A DNA stretch of 64,000 nt from Phytoactinopolyspora halotolerans (GCF_010550675.1 NZ_JAAGOA010000016.1:62001-126000); one strand, 5' to 3'; counted from the stretch's first letter, positions 16,828 to 26,740 are shown. Translations and numbers: made by a program. The notes: a model not told the origin generated them from the letters alone.

Positions 16828-16990
16828 CGACGGCTCATCCTCCTCGCTGCCTCGCCCACTGATGACACCGTCTCACGTCGTGGCCGCGCCTCACGACAGG
16901 CAGGCTCGCCGGGCGGAAGTCGAGTCGGCCGCCGGGCCGCCGGGCCGTCGAGTCTGCCGTCGAGGGAGTCGCTACACGGTCCAGCCGTGG

Positions 16991-17860
16991 CTAGCCCTGG
17001 TCCGCGACGGACGCCTCAGCGCGGCGCAGGGCATCCCGGTAAATCGGGCCTTCCCGGATCGGCAATACGCCGATCACGCTTCGCAGTCCACGGACGGCAA
17101 AGGTCGCCGAGATATCCGTCGTCACGATTCCGGGTGCCCGGTACAGGCGGCGTGCCCAGCGCGGGAGCAGGGCGAACGCCGTGCTGGAGACAGCCAACCA
17201 GGCTGGCCGCCCGATGGTCCAGGAGAGCCGGCGGGGCATCGGCGGCACGGCCAGGAATCTAGCGACGTCCCGCGCGGCCGGCGTCAGTGCGAGCTCCGGA
17301 CGGACCGTCCGGTAGTACTCGGCGATGTCCGCCGCGGATGCCGGGACGATGGCCGGGTCCAGCCCGACCAGCTCAGCGGCGCGCAGCTGCTCGGCGTAGT
17401 AGCGGTCGACCTCATCGGCGGTCAGCCGGACACCGGCGCGCGTGGCCGTGGAGAGGAACGACTCGACCTCGGTGACGTGCACCCAGCGGAGCAGATGCGG
17501 CTCGTCGATGCGGTATTCCTCGCCGGTGTCCGGGTCGTGCGCACGCAACGGTTCGTGGATGCGGCGGATACGCTCTCCGGCGCGGCACGCGTCGTCGGTG
17601 GTGCCGTAGACGACCGTCGTCACATACTCAGCGGTGCGCATGAGTCGGGCCCAGCAGTCCCGGCGGAAGTCGGAGTTCTGCACTACACCGGCAACGGCCC
17701 GAGGATGCAGCGCCTGCAGGTACAGCGCCCGCAGGCCGGCGAGCCAGAGGATCGGCTCGGCGTGGACCCGCCAGCTCACGCTCTGCGGTCCGAACAGCCC
17801 GAGGTCGGGCCTCTCCGCCGCCTGGGAGCGCCCGACGTCAGACGTGACCGACATGCTCAT
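16991..17860 (-). CDS. Oxygenase MpaB family protein (DUF2236)
   Basis: 289 residues from the ATG at 17860; an ATG 13 codons upstream is possible, and neither has a clear ribosome site. Family signs are DLGLFGPQSVSWRVHAEPIL, a helical start ending in QALHPRAVAGVVQNSDFR, the RWVHVTEVESFL segment with the heme- or metal-linked His, and AIFALLPRWARRLY-like end. MpaB/DUF2236 proteins include fungal MpaB' and latex-clearing-type heme oxygenases. The substrate here is unknown. A strong hairpin upstream separates it from the MMPL gene. Confidence 0.75.
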   Translation of the reverse strand: MSMSVTSDVGRSQAAERPDLGLFGPQSVSWRVHAEPILWLAGLRALYLQALHPRAVAGVVQNSDFRRDCWARLMRTAEYVTTVVYGTTDDACRAGERIRRIHEPLRAHDPDTGEEYRIDEPHLLRWVHVTEVESFLSTATRAGVRLTADEVDRYYAEQLRAAELVGLDPAIVPASAADIAEYYRTVRPELALTPAARDVARFLAVPPMPRRLSWTIGRPAWLAVSSTAFALLPRWARRLYRAPGIVTTDISATFAVRGLRSVIGVLPIREGPIYRDALRRAEASVADQG

Positions 17861-17900
17861 ATCGTGACATATCGGACACGAGTGCCCGCGCATCGCCATG

Positions 17901-17946
17901 ATTGCCGGGGATCGCTGGTGTGATCACCCCAGCAATCCCCGGCAAT
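17901..17946 (-). terminator. Hairpin terminator after the MMPL gene
   Basis: An 18-bp arm at 17901-17918 pairs with 17929-17946 with a single mismatch, around a 10-nt loop. The arm begins ATTGCCGGGG. It follows the MMPL stop at 17969 and precedes the MpaB-like start at 17860 on the same strand, so it probably insulates the two. Confidence 0.75.
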
Positions 17947-17968
17947 ACGGCGTACGACGAGCCGTGAT

Positions 17969-20173
17969 CTACCCGATGGGTTCGAGAACGCGCGTGTCCT
18001 CACGCGTCGGATCCTCCCGGCGGCCGCGCAGGAACCTCGGCGCCCACCAGTTGGCGCGGCCGAGCAGCACCATCAGCGACGGCAGCACGACGGCCCGAAT
18101 CACGACCGCATCGATGAGCACGGCGACCGCCAGACCGACGCCCATCTGCTTCATCTCCACCACACGCATCGCGCCGAACAATGCGAAGATCGCCACCATG
18201 ACCAGCGCCGCACTGGTGACCACGCCGGCCGAACGGGTGATCCCCTCACGGACGGCGTCCGGTGTGGACAGACCGTTCCGCACAGCCTCCCGGATCCGGC
18301 TGACCACGAAGACGTGGTAGTCCATGGACAGTCCGAACAGGATCACGAACAGGAACAGCGGAATCCACACCACCACCGAGCCGGTCGAGGTGAAGTCGAG
18401 CAGGCCTTCGGCCCAGCTGTTCTGGAAGACGAGCGCGAGCACCCCGAACGCGGCCGCTGTCGACAGCAGGTTCACCGCCACCGTGGTCAGGCCGACGACG
18501 ACGGAGCGGAACGTCAGCGTCATCATGATGAACGCCAGACCCAGCACGAACGCGATGATCCACGGCAGCTTGGAGGACAGGTTGTCGGTGTAGTCGAAGT
18601 TGCCGGCGATCTCGCCACCGACGGCGTGCTCGGCGTCGACACCGTCGAATGCCTGCGGGATCAGCTCCGCCCGTAGCACCTCCAGCGACCGCTCGGCCTC
18701 GTCGGAGTCCGCCGAGAACGGCACGCCCACGGTCAGCATGGCGGCCGAGCCGTCCTCGGCGACGTCGATCTCCGGCGCCTGGTCGTGGGCGAAGCTCTCG
18801 TCGCGCTCGACCAGCGTCGACAGCTCGTCCAGCGCGGACGAGACCGCGCCGATGTCCTCGCCGGTGGCCTCGACGGCCACCACGTGCGTCGCGCCGGTGC
18901 TAGGGAATGACTCGACGAGGCGGTCGTAGGACTGCATGACGGGCAGGCTGCGCGGGAAATTCTCCTCGTCCGGATTGCTCAGGTTCATTCCGAGCGCAGG
19001 AATCGCCAGCGCGATGAGCGCGGCCACCGAGGCCATCAACGTGGTCCCCGGGTGTCGCAGCGCGGGGCGCAGCACCGTCGGCCAGAACCACGCCGGGCGC
19101 GACTGCGCCGTGAGCCGCCACACCAGCGGTACCCGCGGACGGTCGACGAACCGGCCGAGCTTGGCCAGCAAGGCGGGCAGGACGGTCAGCGAGCCCGCCA
19201 CGGCGACGGCCACCACCAGGATCGCCCCGGTGGCCATCGAGGCGAAGTTCATGTCGCCGGCCAAGTACAGACCGGCCATCGAGACCGCCACTGCCACGCC
19301 CGAGACCACCACCGAATGCCCGGAGGTCGCCGCCGCGATCTCCACCGCCTCGATCGTGCCCCGTCCCTTCGCCCGTTCCTCGCGCTCCCGGCGCAGGTAG
19401 AACAACGAATAGTCGACCCCGACGGCCAGCCCGATCAGCAGCACCAGGTGCGTCACCGTGCCGCCGTCCGGAACCGCGTGCGACGCCAGCGCGTACAGCC
19501 CGATCGCCGAGCCGACGGCGGAGATGCCCAGCAACACCGGGACGCCGGCCGCCAGCAGCGCACCGAACGCGAGCAGCAGTACCCCCAACGTCACCGGCAC
19601 GCTGAGCATGGCGACAGTACCGAGGTCTTCCTCGAGCATCTCGAAGAAGCTGTCCGTGACCGACGCACCACCCGCCTGCTCCACCAGCACGTCCGGATAC
19701 GCCTGGTTCACCTCGGCCGTCACGTCGAGCAGCGGCTGCACCCGCTCGTCGGCGGTCTCCGGGTCACCGTTCATGGTGACCGGAACCAGCAGCGCGTCGC
19801 CGTCCGGGGACGGCACGGCCTCACCCACGCCAGCGACCTCGTCCAGCGCAGACATGCGCTCAGCGACGTCCGTTGCCGCCGCGTCCGCGGCACCGGAGTC
19901 GAACGCGCCGGCCTCCGCGGTGATCAGGACGTTCTCGGTCATCGGGCGTTCGAGTCCGGCGTCGGCGATGATCTCATCTGCTCGACCCGCCTCACCGACG
20001 CCCAACTCCACGTCCGTGGCTTGTTTGATCCCGGAGAAGCTCATGGCGCCGATGCACAGCGCGAGGAAGACGAACCATCCCGCGATGGCTCGCCATGGAT
20101 GGGTCGCGCTCCAGCGCGCGACCCGGACGGTCACGGGTTGACGGGTTGATCGTGTTGATCGTGTCGTGGACAC
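17969..20173 (-). CDS. MMPL-family (RND-type) membrane transporter
   Basis: 734 residues, with the two-repeat MMPL layout: an N-terminal helix (AIAGWFVFLALCIGAMSFSG), a large extracytoplasmic domain, a five-helix bundle near 190-340, a second domain and a final bundle. Proton-relay-type motifs are visible in GLAVGVDYSLFYLRRERE and FGLSMDYHVFVVSRIREAV, the paired GxxxDY signatures of MMPL/MmpL proteins. These export lipids or drugs using the proton gradient. The gene stands alone with a hairpin terminator downstream. The cargo cannot be inferred. Confidence 0.9.
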   Translation of the reverse strand: MSTTRSTRSTRQPVTVRVARWSATHPWRAIAGWFVFLALCIGAMSFSGIKQATDVELGVGEAGRADEIIADAGLERPMTENVLITAEAGAFDSGAADAAATDVAERMSALDEVAGVGEAVPSPDGDALLVPVTMNGDPETADERVQPLLDVTAEVNQAYPDVLVEQAGGASVTDSFFEMLEEDLGTVAMLSVPVTLGVLLLAFGALLAAGVPVLLGISAVGSAIGLYALASHAVPDGGTVTHLVLLIGLAVGVDYSLFYLRREREERAKGRGTIEAVEIAAATSGHSVVVSGVAVAVSMAGLYLAGDMNFASMATGAILVVAVAVAGSLTVLPALLAKLGRFVDRPRVPLVWRLTAQSRPAWFWPTVLRPALRHPGTTLMASVAALIALAIPALGMNLSNPDEENFPRSLPVMQSYDRLVESFPSTGATHVVAVEATGEDIGAVSSALDELSTLVERDESFAHDQAPEIDVAEDGSAAMLTVGVPFSADSDEAERSLEVLRAELIPQAFDGVDAEHAVGGEIAGNFDYTDNLSSKLPWIIAFVLGLAFIMMTLTFRSVVVGLTTVAVNLLSTAAAFGVLALVFQNSWAEGLLDFTSTGSVVVWIPLFLFVILFGLSMDYHVFVVSRIREAVRNGLSTPDAVREGITRSAGVVTSAALVMVAIFALFGAMRVVEMKQMGVGLAVAVLIDAVVIRAVVLPSLMVLLGRANWWAPRFLRGRREDPTREDTRVLEPIG

Positions 20174-20503
20174 CGCACGGCCCTCCTGGGCGTTCGAGAA
20201 CGGTCAAGATCATGAGTCGGCTTGTCGGTTCCGCGGGTCCGACGCATCGAGAATCGGGCAGATCCCCGACGCCACCTCCAGGACCGCGGTGGTGGATCGA
20301 TCCGGTGTCTCACATACTTGTCGCCGGCGAGCACGTGCCGCGCTGGTGCCATCCGCCGAGCCTTAGTGGGGGTAGCCCCAGGGCTCTCGATTCGCCGACG
20401 TCCCGGCGGACCGGCAGAATTTCTTCCGTCCGGCCGACAACCGATCTCCCGCGCGCTCCGTTTAGTGGTCGACAGGGAAATGACGCCAGGGAGGAAGGTC
20501 TTC
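20174..20503. other. Intergenic region between the MMPL transporter and the ECF sigma gene
   Basis: About 330 bp between divergent genes. It should hold both promoters, but I see no convincing -35/-10 pair or palindrome. The only clear element is the ribosome site GGGAGGAAGG just before the sigma GTG at 20504. Confidence 0.5.
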
Positions 20504-21019
20504 GTGAGTAGACATCAGACACGAGCTGACGAGTTCGTGGAATATGTCAATGCCCGACGGGGATATCTCCGCCGCGCCGCATACCTGGTGTGCGGTGATT
20601 GGCATCTCGCCGAGGACCTGGTGCAGACGGCGCTGGTCAAGCTGTACGCCGCGTGGCCGCGCATCCACACCGACGGCGCGGAGGACGCCTACGCGCGTCG
20701 CATCATCGTCCGGGCCTACCTGGACGAGAAGCGGCGCCCCTGGCGTCGAGAGAAGGTCGGCCTCGATGGCTTCGACGAGGCCGCACCGGAAGCCCTCTCG
20801 CTGGAGGACAACGACGCCCTCCTGACCGCGCTGAAGGCGTTGCCTCAGCGCCAGCGAGCGACGATCGTGCTGCGCTACTGGTTCGAGCTGTCCGTCGAAG
20901 AGACGGCCAGCGACCTGAACTGCTCCACGGGAACGGTGAAGAGCCAGACCGCTCGCGCGATCGCCAGCCTGCGCACCACCCTGTCGGCGGATGACATGAC
21001 GATGGAGAGGCGACCATGA
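20504..21019 (+). CDS. SigE-family ECF RNA polymerase sigma factor
   Basis: 171 residues from a GTG behind GGGAGGAAGG. Region 2 reads ARRGYLRRAAYLVCGDWHLAED then VQTALVKLYAAWPRI. Region 4 reads ALPQRQRATIVLRYWFELSV and CSTGTVKSQTARAIASLRT. This is the short actinobacterial SigE-like ECF group. Its TGA overlaps the ATG of the next gene (ATGA), so the pair is coupled. The partner is probably its membrane anti-sigma factor, releasing the sigma on an envelope signal (family-based inference). Confidence 0.9.
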   Translation: MSRHQTRADEFVEYVNARRGYLRRAAYLVCGDWHLAEDLVQTALVKLYAAWPRIHTDGAEDAYARRIIVRAYLDEKRRPWRREKVGLDGFDEAAPEALSLEDNDALLTALKALPQRQRATIVLRYWFELSVEETASDLNCSTGTVKSQTARAIASLRTTLSADDMTMERRP

Positions 21020-22527
21020 TGAACGACGACGACCAGATGCGACGGTTGTTCCGGGGCGTCAAGTTCCCCGATGAGCCGGCCGCGACCTCGACGGCCGCCG
21101 ATGACCTCAAGCGCGGCGAGCGGTACGTGCGACGCCGGCGGGTGGCGTCGTGGAGTGCCGGTGTCGCGGGCGTCGCGGCCGTGGCGACTGCCGCGGCCTT
21201 CACGTTCCCGGGCGACGACCCGGCGAACGGCCCCGAGCTCGACGTCGCCGGCAACGAGACGTTGACCCAACAGGACAACACAAGCCCGGCCCCCGAACCG
21301 GAGCCCGAGCCGGATGAGCAGCCGGCGGGTGCCGAGCTGAGTTTCGACTCCACCAGACAACTCCTGCTCGACACGGCGGTGGAACACCTCGACCCCGCGC
21401 ACGAACACCTTCCGGGAGAGAGCGCTAACGCCGGCACCGGCAACGACGGGGATGGCAACTGGCGCATCTCCACCAAGCTCGATTGGACCGTCCCCGGGGA
21501 GAGTGGCCTGGGCATGATCCAGGCCGGAGTGACGACCCCCGGCTACGTGTCCTCCGATGAGCATGCGCTGGACGACTTCGCGGTGACCATGGGTTGCGAG
21601 ATCGGCACCGATGCGTGTACCGAACAGACCATCCCGGGAACCGACGAGACAGTGTGGGTCAGCGACGGCGACCCCGCGAGGGACCTGGTGTTCAGCGTCG
21701 TCTACGAGCGCGCGGACGGATCGCTGACCGGGATCGGCGTGCACACGTTGTTCGGCAACAACAGCACCGAGCCGGTCTCGGAGGTCGATGTCGACCTCGA
21801 GCAGGCGTTCGCATTCGTCACCGACGAGGACCTCAGCGTCGATCCACGAGAGACCGAACGGGCCGAGGTGATCGAAGCCGAGGAGTACGAGCAGCGCCGG
21901 ATGGAGGAGTCACAGCAGGAGGGTGACTTCTCCAGCACCGAGCAGGTACCGGCGCCGGAAGCCGTCGACATGACCGACGACGAGGTCCAGGCCGCGTTCG
22001 CCGCCTGCACCGAGAGCGTCGAGGAGTGGAGTGAATACGAGCCGCTCTTCGGTATCCGAGCGGAGGTCGATGCCGAACCGACGACCCCCGCGGCCTGGCT
22101 CATCGCGGAGCAGGGCGACACTAAGCTCCACTGCTCGCTGAACGGCTCCGGCCGGTTCGCCGGTGCCGGTCTCTTCGGCAGCGCGGCGGCCAAGGACCTG
22201 CCCTACCTCCGCGGTCCGGTCGAGGCGAAGCAGGCCGACTACGGGCTGTACACCAGCACCATCGACCGCGTCACGGTGCAGGTCTCCGGCGGACCGGAGC
22301 AGGATGCGATCATGCGGGACGGCTACTGGTTCTTCCCGACCGACGAGGTCGACACCAGGATGATCGCGCTGCGCGGCTACGACGCCGCCGGCGAGCTCGT
22401 GTACGACTCCACCGAGGACGACGCCGAGTGCTACGCCGACCCGGACCGCACCGAGGTGCTCATCCCCGGCGAGGACGAGGACGTCGCACCCGAGGCCTGT
22501 AAGCCGATGGTGGAGTGGGACCACTGA
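21016..22527 (+). CDS. Membrane-anchored partner of the ECF sigma (probable anti-sigma/sensor)
   Basis: 503 residues. A short cytoplasmic part (residues 1-45: MRRLFRGVKFPDE, basic ERYVRRRRVA), one membrane helix (AGVAGVAAVATAAAFTF), then a large acidic extracytoplasmic domain with several Cys. These include GCEIGTDACTEQT near residue 195, AACTE, LHCSLNG, AECYAD and EACKPM. No ZAS zinc motif is visible in the cytoplasmic part, so if it is an anti-sigma factor it is not the ZAS type. Overlaps the sigma gene by four bases and is followed by a strong hairpin. The extracellular domain is unfamiliar. Confidence 0.65.
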   Translation: MMNDDDQMRRLFRGVKFPDEPAATSTAADDLKRGERYVRRRRVASWSAGVAGVAAVATAAAFTFPGDDPANGPELDVAGNETLTQQDNTSPAPEPEPEPDEQPAGAELSFDSTRQLLLDTAVEHLDPAHEHLPGESANAGTGNDGDGNWRISTKLDWTVPGESGLGMIQAGVTTPGYVSSDEHALDDFAVTMGCEIGTDACTEQTIPGTDETVWVSDGDPARDLVFSVVYERADGSLTGIGVHTLFGNNSTEPVSEVDVDLEQAFAFVTDEDLSVDPRETERAEVIEAEEYEQRRMEESQQEGDFSSTEQVPAPEAVDMTDDEVQAAFAACTESVEEWSEYEPLFGIRAEVDAEPTTPAAWLIAEQGDTKLHCSLNGSGRFAGAGLFGSAAAKDLPYLRGPVEAKQADYGLYTSTIDRVTVQVSGGPEQDAIMRDGYWFFPTDEVDTRMIALRGYDAAGELVYDSTEDDAECYADPDRTEVLIPGEDEDVAPEACKPMVEWDH

Positions 22528-22573
22528 GATCCGGGTGACCGGGACGAGGTTCCGCTGGGCCACGTCGTCAGCA

Positions 22574-22617
22574 GCGAGGGTCATGGAGCTGATGCAGCGC
22601 AGCTCCATGACCCTCGC
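22574..22617. terminator. Bidirectional hairpin terminator
   Basis: A perfect 17-bp stem: 22574-22590 (GCGAGGGTCATGGAGCT) pairs with 22601-22617 around a 10-nt loop. It lies between the convergent sigma operon (ends 22527) and the alcohol dehydrogenase gene (ends 22697). Confidence 0.85.
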
Positions 22618-22696
22618 ATGCTGCTGCGCACCCGGCATGACCAGGGCCGGCAACGAAGGCGCGAGGCGACGGCCCGAGACGACGGACGGCCCCGGT

Positions 22697-23725
22697 TCAG
22701 GGCACGAGGACGGCGGCGCCGCGCACGGCACCGCCGGCCAGGTCGCGTACTGCCTGGTCGGCCCGGTCCAGTGGATACGCCACGGTGGCGACATGCAGCC
22801 GGTGTTCGGCGGCGAACCGCAGGAATGCTCGGGCGTCGGCGCGCGTGTTGGCCGTCACGGTCCGCAGCTGGCGCTCGAGGAATAAGTGTTGCTGGTAGTT
22901 CAGTGCCGGAACGTCCGTGAGATGGATACCGGCGACGGCGAGCGTCCCGCCACGGTCCAGCGCGGCGAGTGCCACCGGTACCAGATCGCCGGACGGTGCG
23001 AACAGAATCGCGGAGTCCAGCGCCTCCGGCGGCCCGTCGGCGGGGTCCGCGGCGGACGCCGCGCCGAGGTCGAGCGCCAACTCGCGCGCCAGCGGATTGC
23101 GTGTCAATACATGGACGACGGCACCCTGGGCGATCGCCACCTGTGCCGCGAGGTGCGCGCTGCCCCCGAATCCGTACACTCCGAGCCGGCCGCCCGGGGG
23201 GAGTTCTGCGCGTTGCAGCGCACGGTATCCGATGATGCCGGCGCACAACAGCGGCGCCAGCTCGACGTCGGAATAGCCTTCCGGCAGCACCAGGGCGTAA
23301 TCTTCCGGCACCGTGGCGAATTCGGCGTACCCGCCGTCCTCGTCCCACCCGGTGTAGACGGAGCGCGGGCACAGATTCTCCGCTCCGCGCAGGCAGTAGC
23401 GGCACCGTCCACAGGTGCCACGGAGCCAGGCGATGCCGACGCGATCACCCACCCGCACCGCCCCGCCGGCCCGGTCCGCAGCGGCGACCGCCACCACCTC
23501 ACCGACCACCTCATGCCCCGGGATCACCGCCGGGCGATGCACCGGCAGATCACCCTCGGCGACATGCAGGTCGGTCCGGCACACGCCGCACGCCAGCACC
23601 CGGACCAGAAGCTCGCCCGCCGCCGGTTCCGGTCGAGGCTCCACCACGAACCGCAACGGCCCGGCGGCCACAGGCCCTGGTTCAAAGGCCCGCCAGGCAC
23701 GGTGCCGATCCGCATGTGCGCTCAT
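22697..23725 (-). CDS. Zinc-dependent alcohol dehydrogenase
   Basis: 342 residues. Catalytic zinc site: CGVCRTDLH with GHEVVGEV. Structural zinc site: [18 protein letters not shown] with four Cys. Then a [20 protein letters not shown] helix and a Rossmann-fold nucleotide site [15 protein letters not shown]. The C-terminus has [20 protein letters not shown]. It belongs to the AdhP-like/NADP aldehyde-reductase-like MDR group. The ATG at 23725 follows GGAGGTG at ideal distance; an in-frame GTG five codons upstream is not preferred. The gene stands alone. Confidence 0.9.
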   Translation of the reverse strand: MSAHADRHRAWRAFEPGPVAAGPLRFVVEPRPEPAAGELLVRVLACGVCRTDLHVAEGDLPVHRPAVIPGHEVVGEVVAVAAADRAGGAVRVGDRVGIAWLRGTCGRCRYCLRGAENLCPRSVYTGWDEDGGYAEFATVPEDYALVLPEGYSDVELAPLLCAGIIGYRALQRAELPPGGRLGVYGFGGSAHLAAQVAIAQGAVVHVLTRNPLARELALDLGAASAADPADGPPEALDSAILFAPSGDLVPVALAALDRGGTLAVAGIHLTDVPALNYQQHLFLERQLRTVTANTRADARAFLRFAAEHRLHVATVAYPLDRADQAVRDLAGGAVRGAAVLVP

Positions 23726-23986
23726 CCGCAACACCTCCACGCACCCAGTTTCGCCCGAGCGCCGTCCCGCACAGCCGGCGAAACCCGCACCCGTCGCTAC
23801 TTCTGGGCGAAATGCCCGACTTGGACCTCTGACCAGCGACAGTACGTCCGTGTCGGCCTAAGCTGCTCTATCACAGTGGCCGTCGGCTCAAGACCGGCAC
23901 CCACCGCCCCCTCCACCGCAGCACAGGGAGAAGATAGTCTCACGCGAAGGCGACATCCATCACATTGCGACCATGAAAGGGATTAT

Positions 23987-24000
23987 CGGGAGCGCTCCCG
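23987..24000. promoter_or_regulatory. CebR-like LacI-family operator upstream of the GH3 gene
   Basis: The 14-bp perfect palindrome CGGGAGCGCTCCCG lies about 100 bp upstream of the GH3 start. The known CebR box of Streptomyces, which controls cello-oligosaccharide use, is TGGGAGCGCTCCCA; 12 of 14 positions match. The 373-bp gap (23726-24098) contains no gene, and the rest of it shows nothing I can interpret. Confidence 0.65.
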
Positions 24001-24098
24001 GGAGAAGATCATAGCGGTATGATCCACTTCTGTCGGAGACAGCGGTAGGTCGCTCTCGATAGTGGGCTTAGGGCGGACGACATGGAAACGTTAGGGCA

Positions 24099-25268
24099 AT
24101 GATGCAACTCCCCACGATGACGCTCGACGAGAAGATTGCTCAGCTGTTCGTGCTCCGCGTGTACGGCGCCACCGCCGATGCGACAGACGAGGAATCCGTC
24201 CGGCGCAACCAGCAAGCGTACGGCGTCGACAACGCAGCCGAACTCGTCGCGGAGTACCAGCCGGGGGGTGTCGTCCTCTTTCGTAACGCCGGGAACATCC
24301 GCAACCCTGCACAGATCGCCAAGCTGTCCAACGGCATACAGCAGGCGGCCATGGACCGTCCGGCGACCGACCCGGTTCCGCTGCTGATCGGCGCGGATCA
24401 GGAGGGCGGCAAGGTGGCCCGGCTGTCTCCGCCGGCTACCTGGCTCCCCAGCGCCAGAGCGCTTGCCGGTCTGGGCCCGCACGCCGCGGAAGAGGGGGCG
24501 ACACTGTTCGCCCGGGAGATGCGCGCCATGGGCATCATCCAGGACTACGCACCGGTCGCCGACGTCAACATCAACCCCGAGAACCCGGTGATCGGCGACC
24601 GTTCGTTCGGGACGAACCCGGAGACCGTGTGCACGTTCGTCAAGGCACAGATCCAGGGCTTCCACCAAGGCGGTGTGGCCGCGACGGTCAAGCACTTCCC
24701 GGGACATGGAGACACCACGGCCGACACGCACACCAGCCGGGCGGTGATCACGCACAGCCGGAGCCAGTGGCGTGAAATCGACCTCCCGCCGTTCGAAGTC
24801 GCGATCAATGCGGACGTGGATGCGATCATGACCGGACACCTCGTGTTTCCCGCGCTCGATCCCTCCGAGTCGATCGCTACCACCTCCCGGCCGATCATCA
24901 CCGACATCCTCCGCGGTGAGCTCGGCTTCGACGGTGTCGTGATCACCGACGGCCTGGAGATGTCCGCCGCCCGCATCGCCTACAACGACGAGGAGACGCC
25001 GCTGCGTGCCCTGCAGGCCGGTGTCGATCAGCTCCTGCTGCCCACCGAGGGTTCCTTCGCCGCGGCCGCGAAGACCATCCGCCGGGCCGTCGAGGACGGA
25101 GACCTCAGCGAGGACCGGATCGACCAGTCCATCGAGCGCATCGTGCGACTCAAGCGGCGGTACGGGCTATTCGACAACCCGTTGGTGGACGCGGGGCACG
25201 TGGGACACACGGTCGGCTCGCGCGACCACCTGGAGATCGCCCGCCGCCTGGCCAACGCGGCCGCATAG
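24099..25268 (+). CDS. Glycoside hydrolase family 3, NagZ-like beta-N-acetylhexosaminidase
   Basis: 389 residues, no signal peptide, single TIM-barrel domain. The NagZ hallmark KHFPGHGDTTADTH (with catalytic His on the flexible loop) lies near residue 198. The GADQEGGKVARLSP segment is near 92, and the catalytic nucleophile Asp sits in VVITDGLEMSA near 283. NagZ-type enzymes release GlcNAc from cell-wall or chitin fragments in the cytoplasm, some acting as phosphorylases. The start has two adjacent ATGs with only a weak AGGG site. A CebR-like operator upstream suggests sugar-responsive control. Confidence 0.85.
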   Translation: MMQLPTMTLDEKIAQLFVLRVYGATADATDEESVRRNQQAYGVDNAAELVAEYQPGGVVLFRNAGNIRNPAQIAKLSNGIQQAAMDRPATDPVPLLIGADQEGGKVARLSPPATWLPSARALAGLGPHAAEEGATLFAREMRAMGIIQDYAPVADVNINPENPVIGDRSFGTNPETVCTFVKAQIQGFHQGGVAATVKHFPGHGDTTADTHTSRAVITHSRSQWREIDLPPFEVAINADVDAIMTGHLVFPALDPSESIATTSRPIITDILRGELGFDGVVITDGLEMSAARIAYNDEETPLRALQAGVDQLLLPTEGSFAAAAKTIRRAVEDGDLSEDRIDQSIERIVRLKRRYGLFDNPLVDAGHVGHTVGSRDHLEIARRLANAAA

Positions 25269-25389
25269 CACTACCGCCACGCGACGGCGACCCGCCGCCA
25301 TGTCGGAACGGTGGCCCCGAGCGGAACAGCCTAGAACGACTCGATCTGCCTCTTCGCCCACCAAGCTGCTCAACACCGACCGGCGGCAG

Positions 25390-25797
25390 TTACGGTTGCG
25401 TCCCCGATTCGCTCTGCAGCGGAGCCCGTACCGCGGCCGCCGCACGTATCACCCGGCCATGCTGCTCCGCGTACGGGGCGTATTCGGGGGGTGGCTCGCC
25501 GGGGCCATACAGCGGGCGTACCTCGGCCGCGATATCGTGCAACGCCGCCCGGTCGAACCCCTCGTGAGCGAGCCGACCCGCCTCATTGGCGGCAAAACGG
25601 AGGTCCTCCACTCGACCGCGCCACCCCGGATTCGACATGCGTTCCTCATCGCCGGCCATCGCTCGCGCGAGATCACGCAGTGCGTTCTCCAGCTCGTCGA
25701 GCTGGGCGCGACGCGTGTCGACGTCGAGCGGCAGGTCCGGCGGCGTCTCCCCGCTGTCCCCGCTGAACAGGTCCTTGACTCGGTCGAACAGTCCCAT
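25390..25797 (-). CDS. Conserved hypothetical protein, small and soluble
   Basis: 135 residues: GLFDRVKDLFSGDSGETPPD at the start, then a helical charged middle (RRAQLDELENALRDLARAMA, EGFDRAALHDIAAEVRPLYG) and a low-complexity end. No signal peptide, membrane segment or Cys cluster. The ATG at 25797 follows GGAGG. Coding composition and a proper ribosome site support a gene. I do not recognise a family. Confidence 0.6.
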   Translation of the reverse strand: MGLFDRVKDLFSGDSGETPPDLPLDVDTRRAQLDELENALRDLARAMAGDEERMSNPGWRGRVEDLRFAANEAGRLAHEGFDRAALHDIAAEVRPLYGPGEPPPEYAPYAEQHGRVIRAAAAVRAPLQSESGTQP

Positions 25798-26119
25798 CAG
25801 GCAACCTCCTCCCACGTACCCTAGCTGCCGTCGTCGCTCCCGCTGCGCGGCCGGTCCGGTCAGACATGCTCATCCACGAACTGGTGCGATACCCGGCAGA
25901 TCGAGAGCAACGGTCGGCGGAGACGCGTCGGGCTCATTCGACAATGGACATCGGCAGTAAGTGTTGTGCTTAGTCGTCAACCCGGGCCGGCACGCGTTAA
26001 TCAGCATCAGTCCTGGACACACGGTCATGCAGGAGAGAAAGGGACCGGGCCGCGTCAGCCGAACGGATGATCCGTATCCTGGTCGAATGGACTATCACCG
26101 CGTATCACGGGAGCGGTTC
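25798..26119. other. Intergenic region without recognisable features
   Basis: About 320 bp between divergent genes, slightly more AT-rich in its right half. No hairpin, palindrome or clear promoter seen apart from GGGAG just before the MBL start. Confidence 0.4.
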
Positions 26120-26728
26120 ATGACTTTAAACATCGACCACGTGGTCACGTCCGGTACTTTCAACCTTGACGGGCAGACAGTCGATGTTGACAACAACGCC
26201 TGGGTACTCGGGGATGAACACGAGTGCATGCTCATCGACGCTCCCCACAATGCCCACGCTATTCTCGAAGCGGTGGGGGCCCGCACCGCCACCGCTATCG
26301 TGCTCACCCATGGACACGACGACCATCTCAGCGCCATCGGAGCGCTGTTCGATGCCACCGGGGCTGCGATCCACCTGCACCCCGCCGACCGGATGCTCTG
26401 GGATCGTGTCTACCCCGATGTCAGCCCCGACCACGATCTGGCACACGGCGATGTCCTCCGCGTCGGCGGAACCGAGGTCCGGGTGATCCACACACCAGGG
26501 CACTCGCCCGGGTCCGTCTGCTTACACGTCCCGTCGATCGGCGCGCTGTTCAGCGGAGACACGCTGCTGCACGGTGGGCCGGGCGGCACCGGGCGTTCGT
26601 TCAGCGACTCGCATGCGCTCCTCAGCTCGATCCACGACCGCCTGTTCACGCTGCCTGGCGAGACCGTGGTACATCCGGGCCACGGCGACACCACGACGAT
26701 CGGGGCCGAGGCGAGCAGGATCGGCTGA
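26120..26728 (+). CDS. MBL-fold metallo-hydrolase (glyoxalase II-like)
   Basis: 202 residues. The metallo-beta-lactamase metal motif THGHDDH is near residue 58. It is followed by IHTPGHSPGSVCLH (third ligand His near 125), FSGDTLLHGGPGGTGRS (bridging Asp) and VHPGHGDTTTIG (last His). Length and motifs fit hydroxyacylglutathione hydrolase-like enzymes that cleave thioesters; in actinomycetes the thiol may be mycothiol. The ATG at 26120 follows GGGAG; the upstream open frame looks non-coding. It converges with the LAL regulator gene, 12 bp away. Confidence 0.85.
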   Translation: MTLNIDHVVTSGTFNLDGQTVDVDNNAWVLGDEHECMLIDAPHNAHAILEAVGARTATAIVLTHGHDDHLSAIGALFDATGAAIHLHPADRMLWDRVYPDVSPDHDLAHGDVLRVGGTEVRVIHTPGHSPGSVCLHVPSIGALFSGDTLLHGGPGGTGRSFSDSHALLSSIHDRLFTLPGETVVHPGHGDTTTIGAEASRIG

Positions 26729-26740
26729 TGCGTCGTCCGG

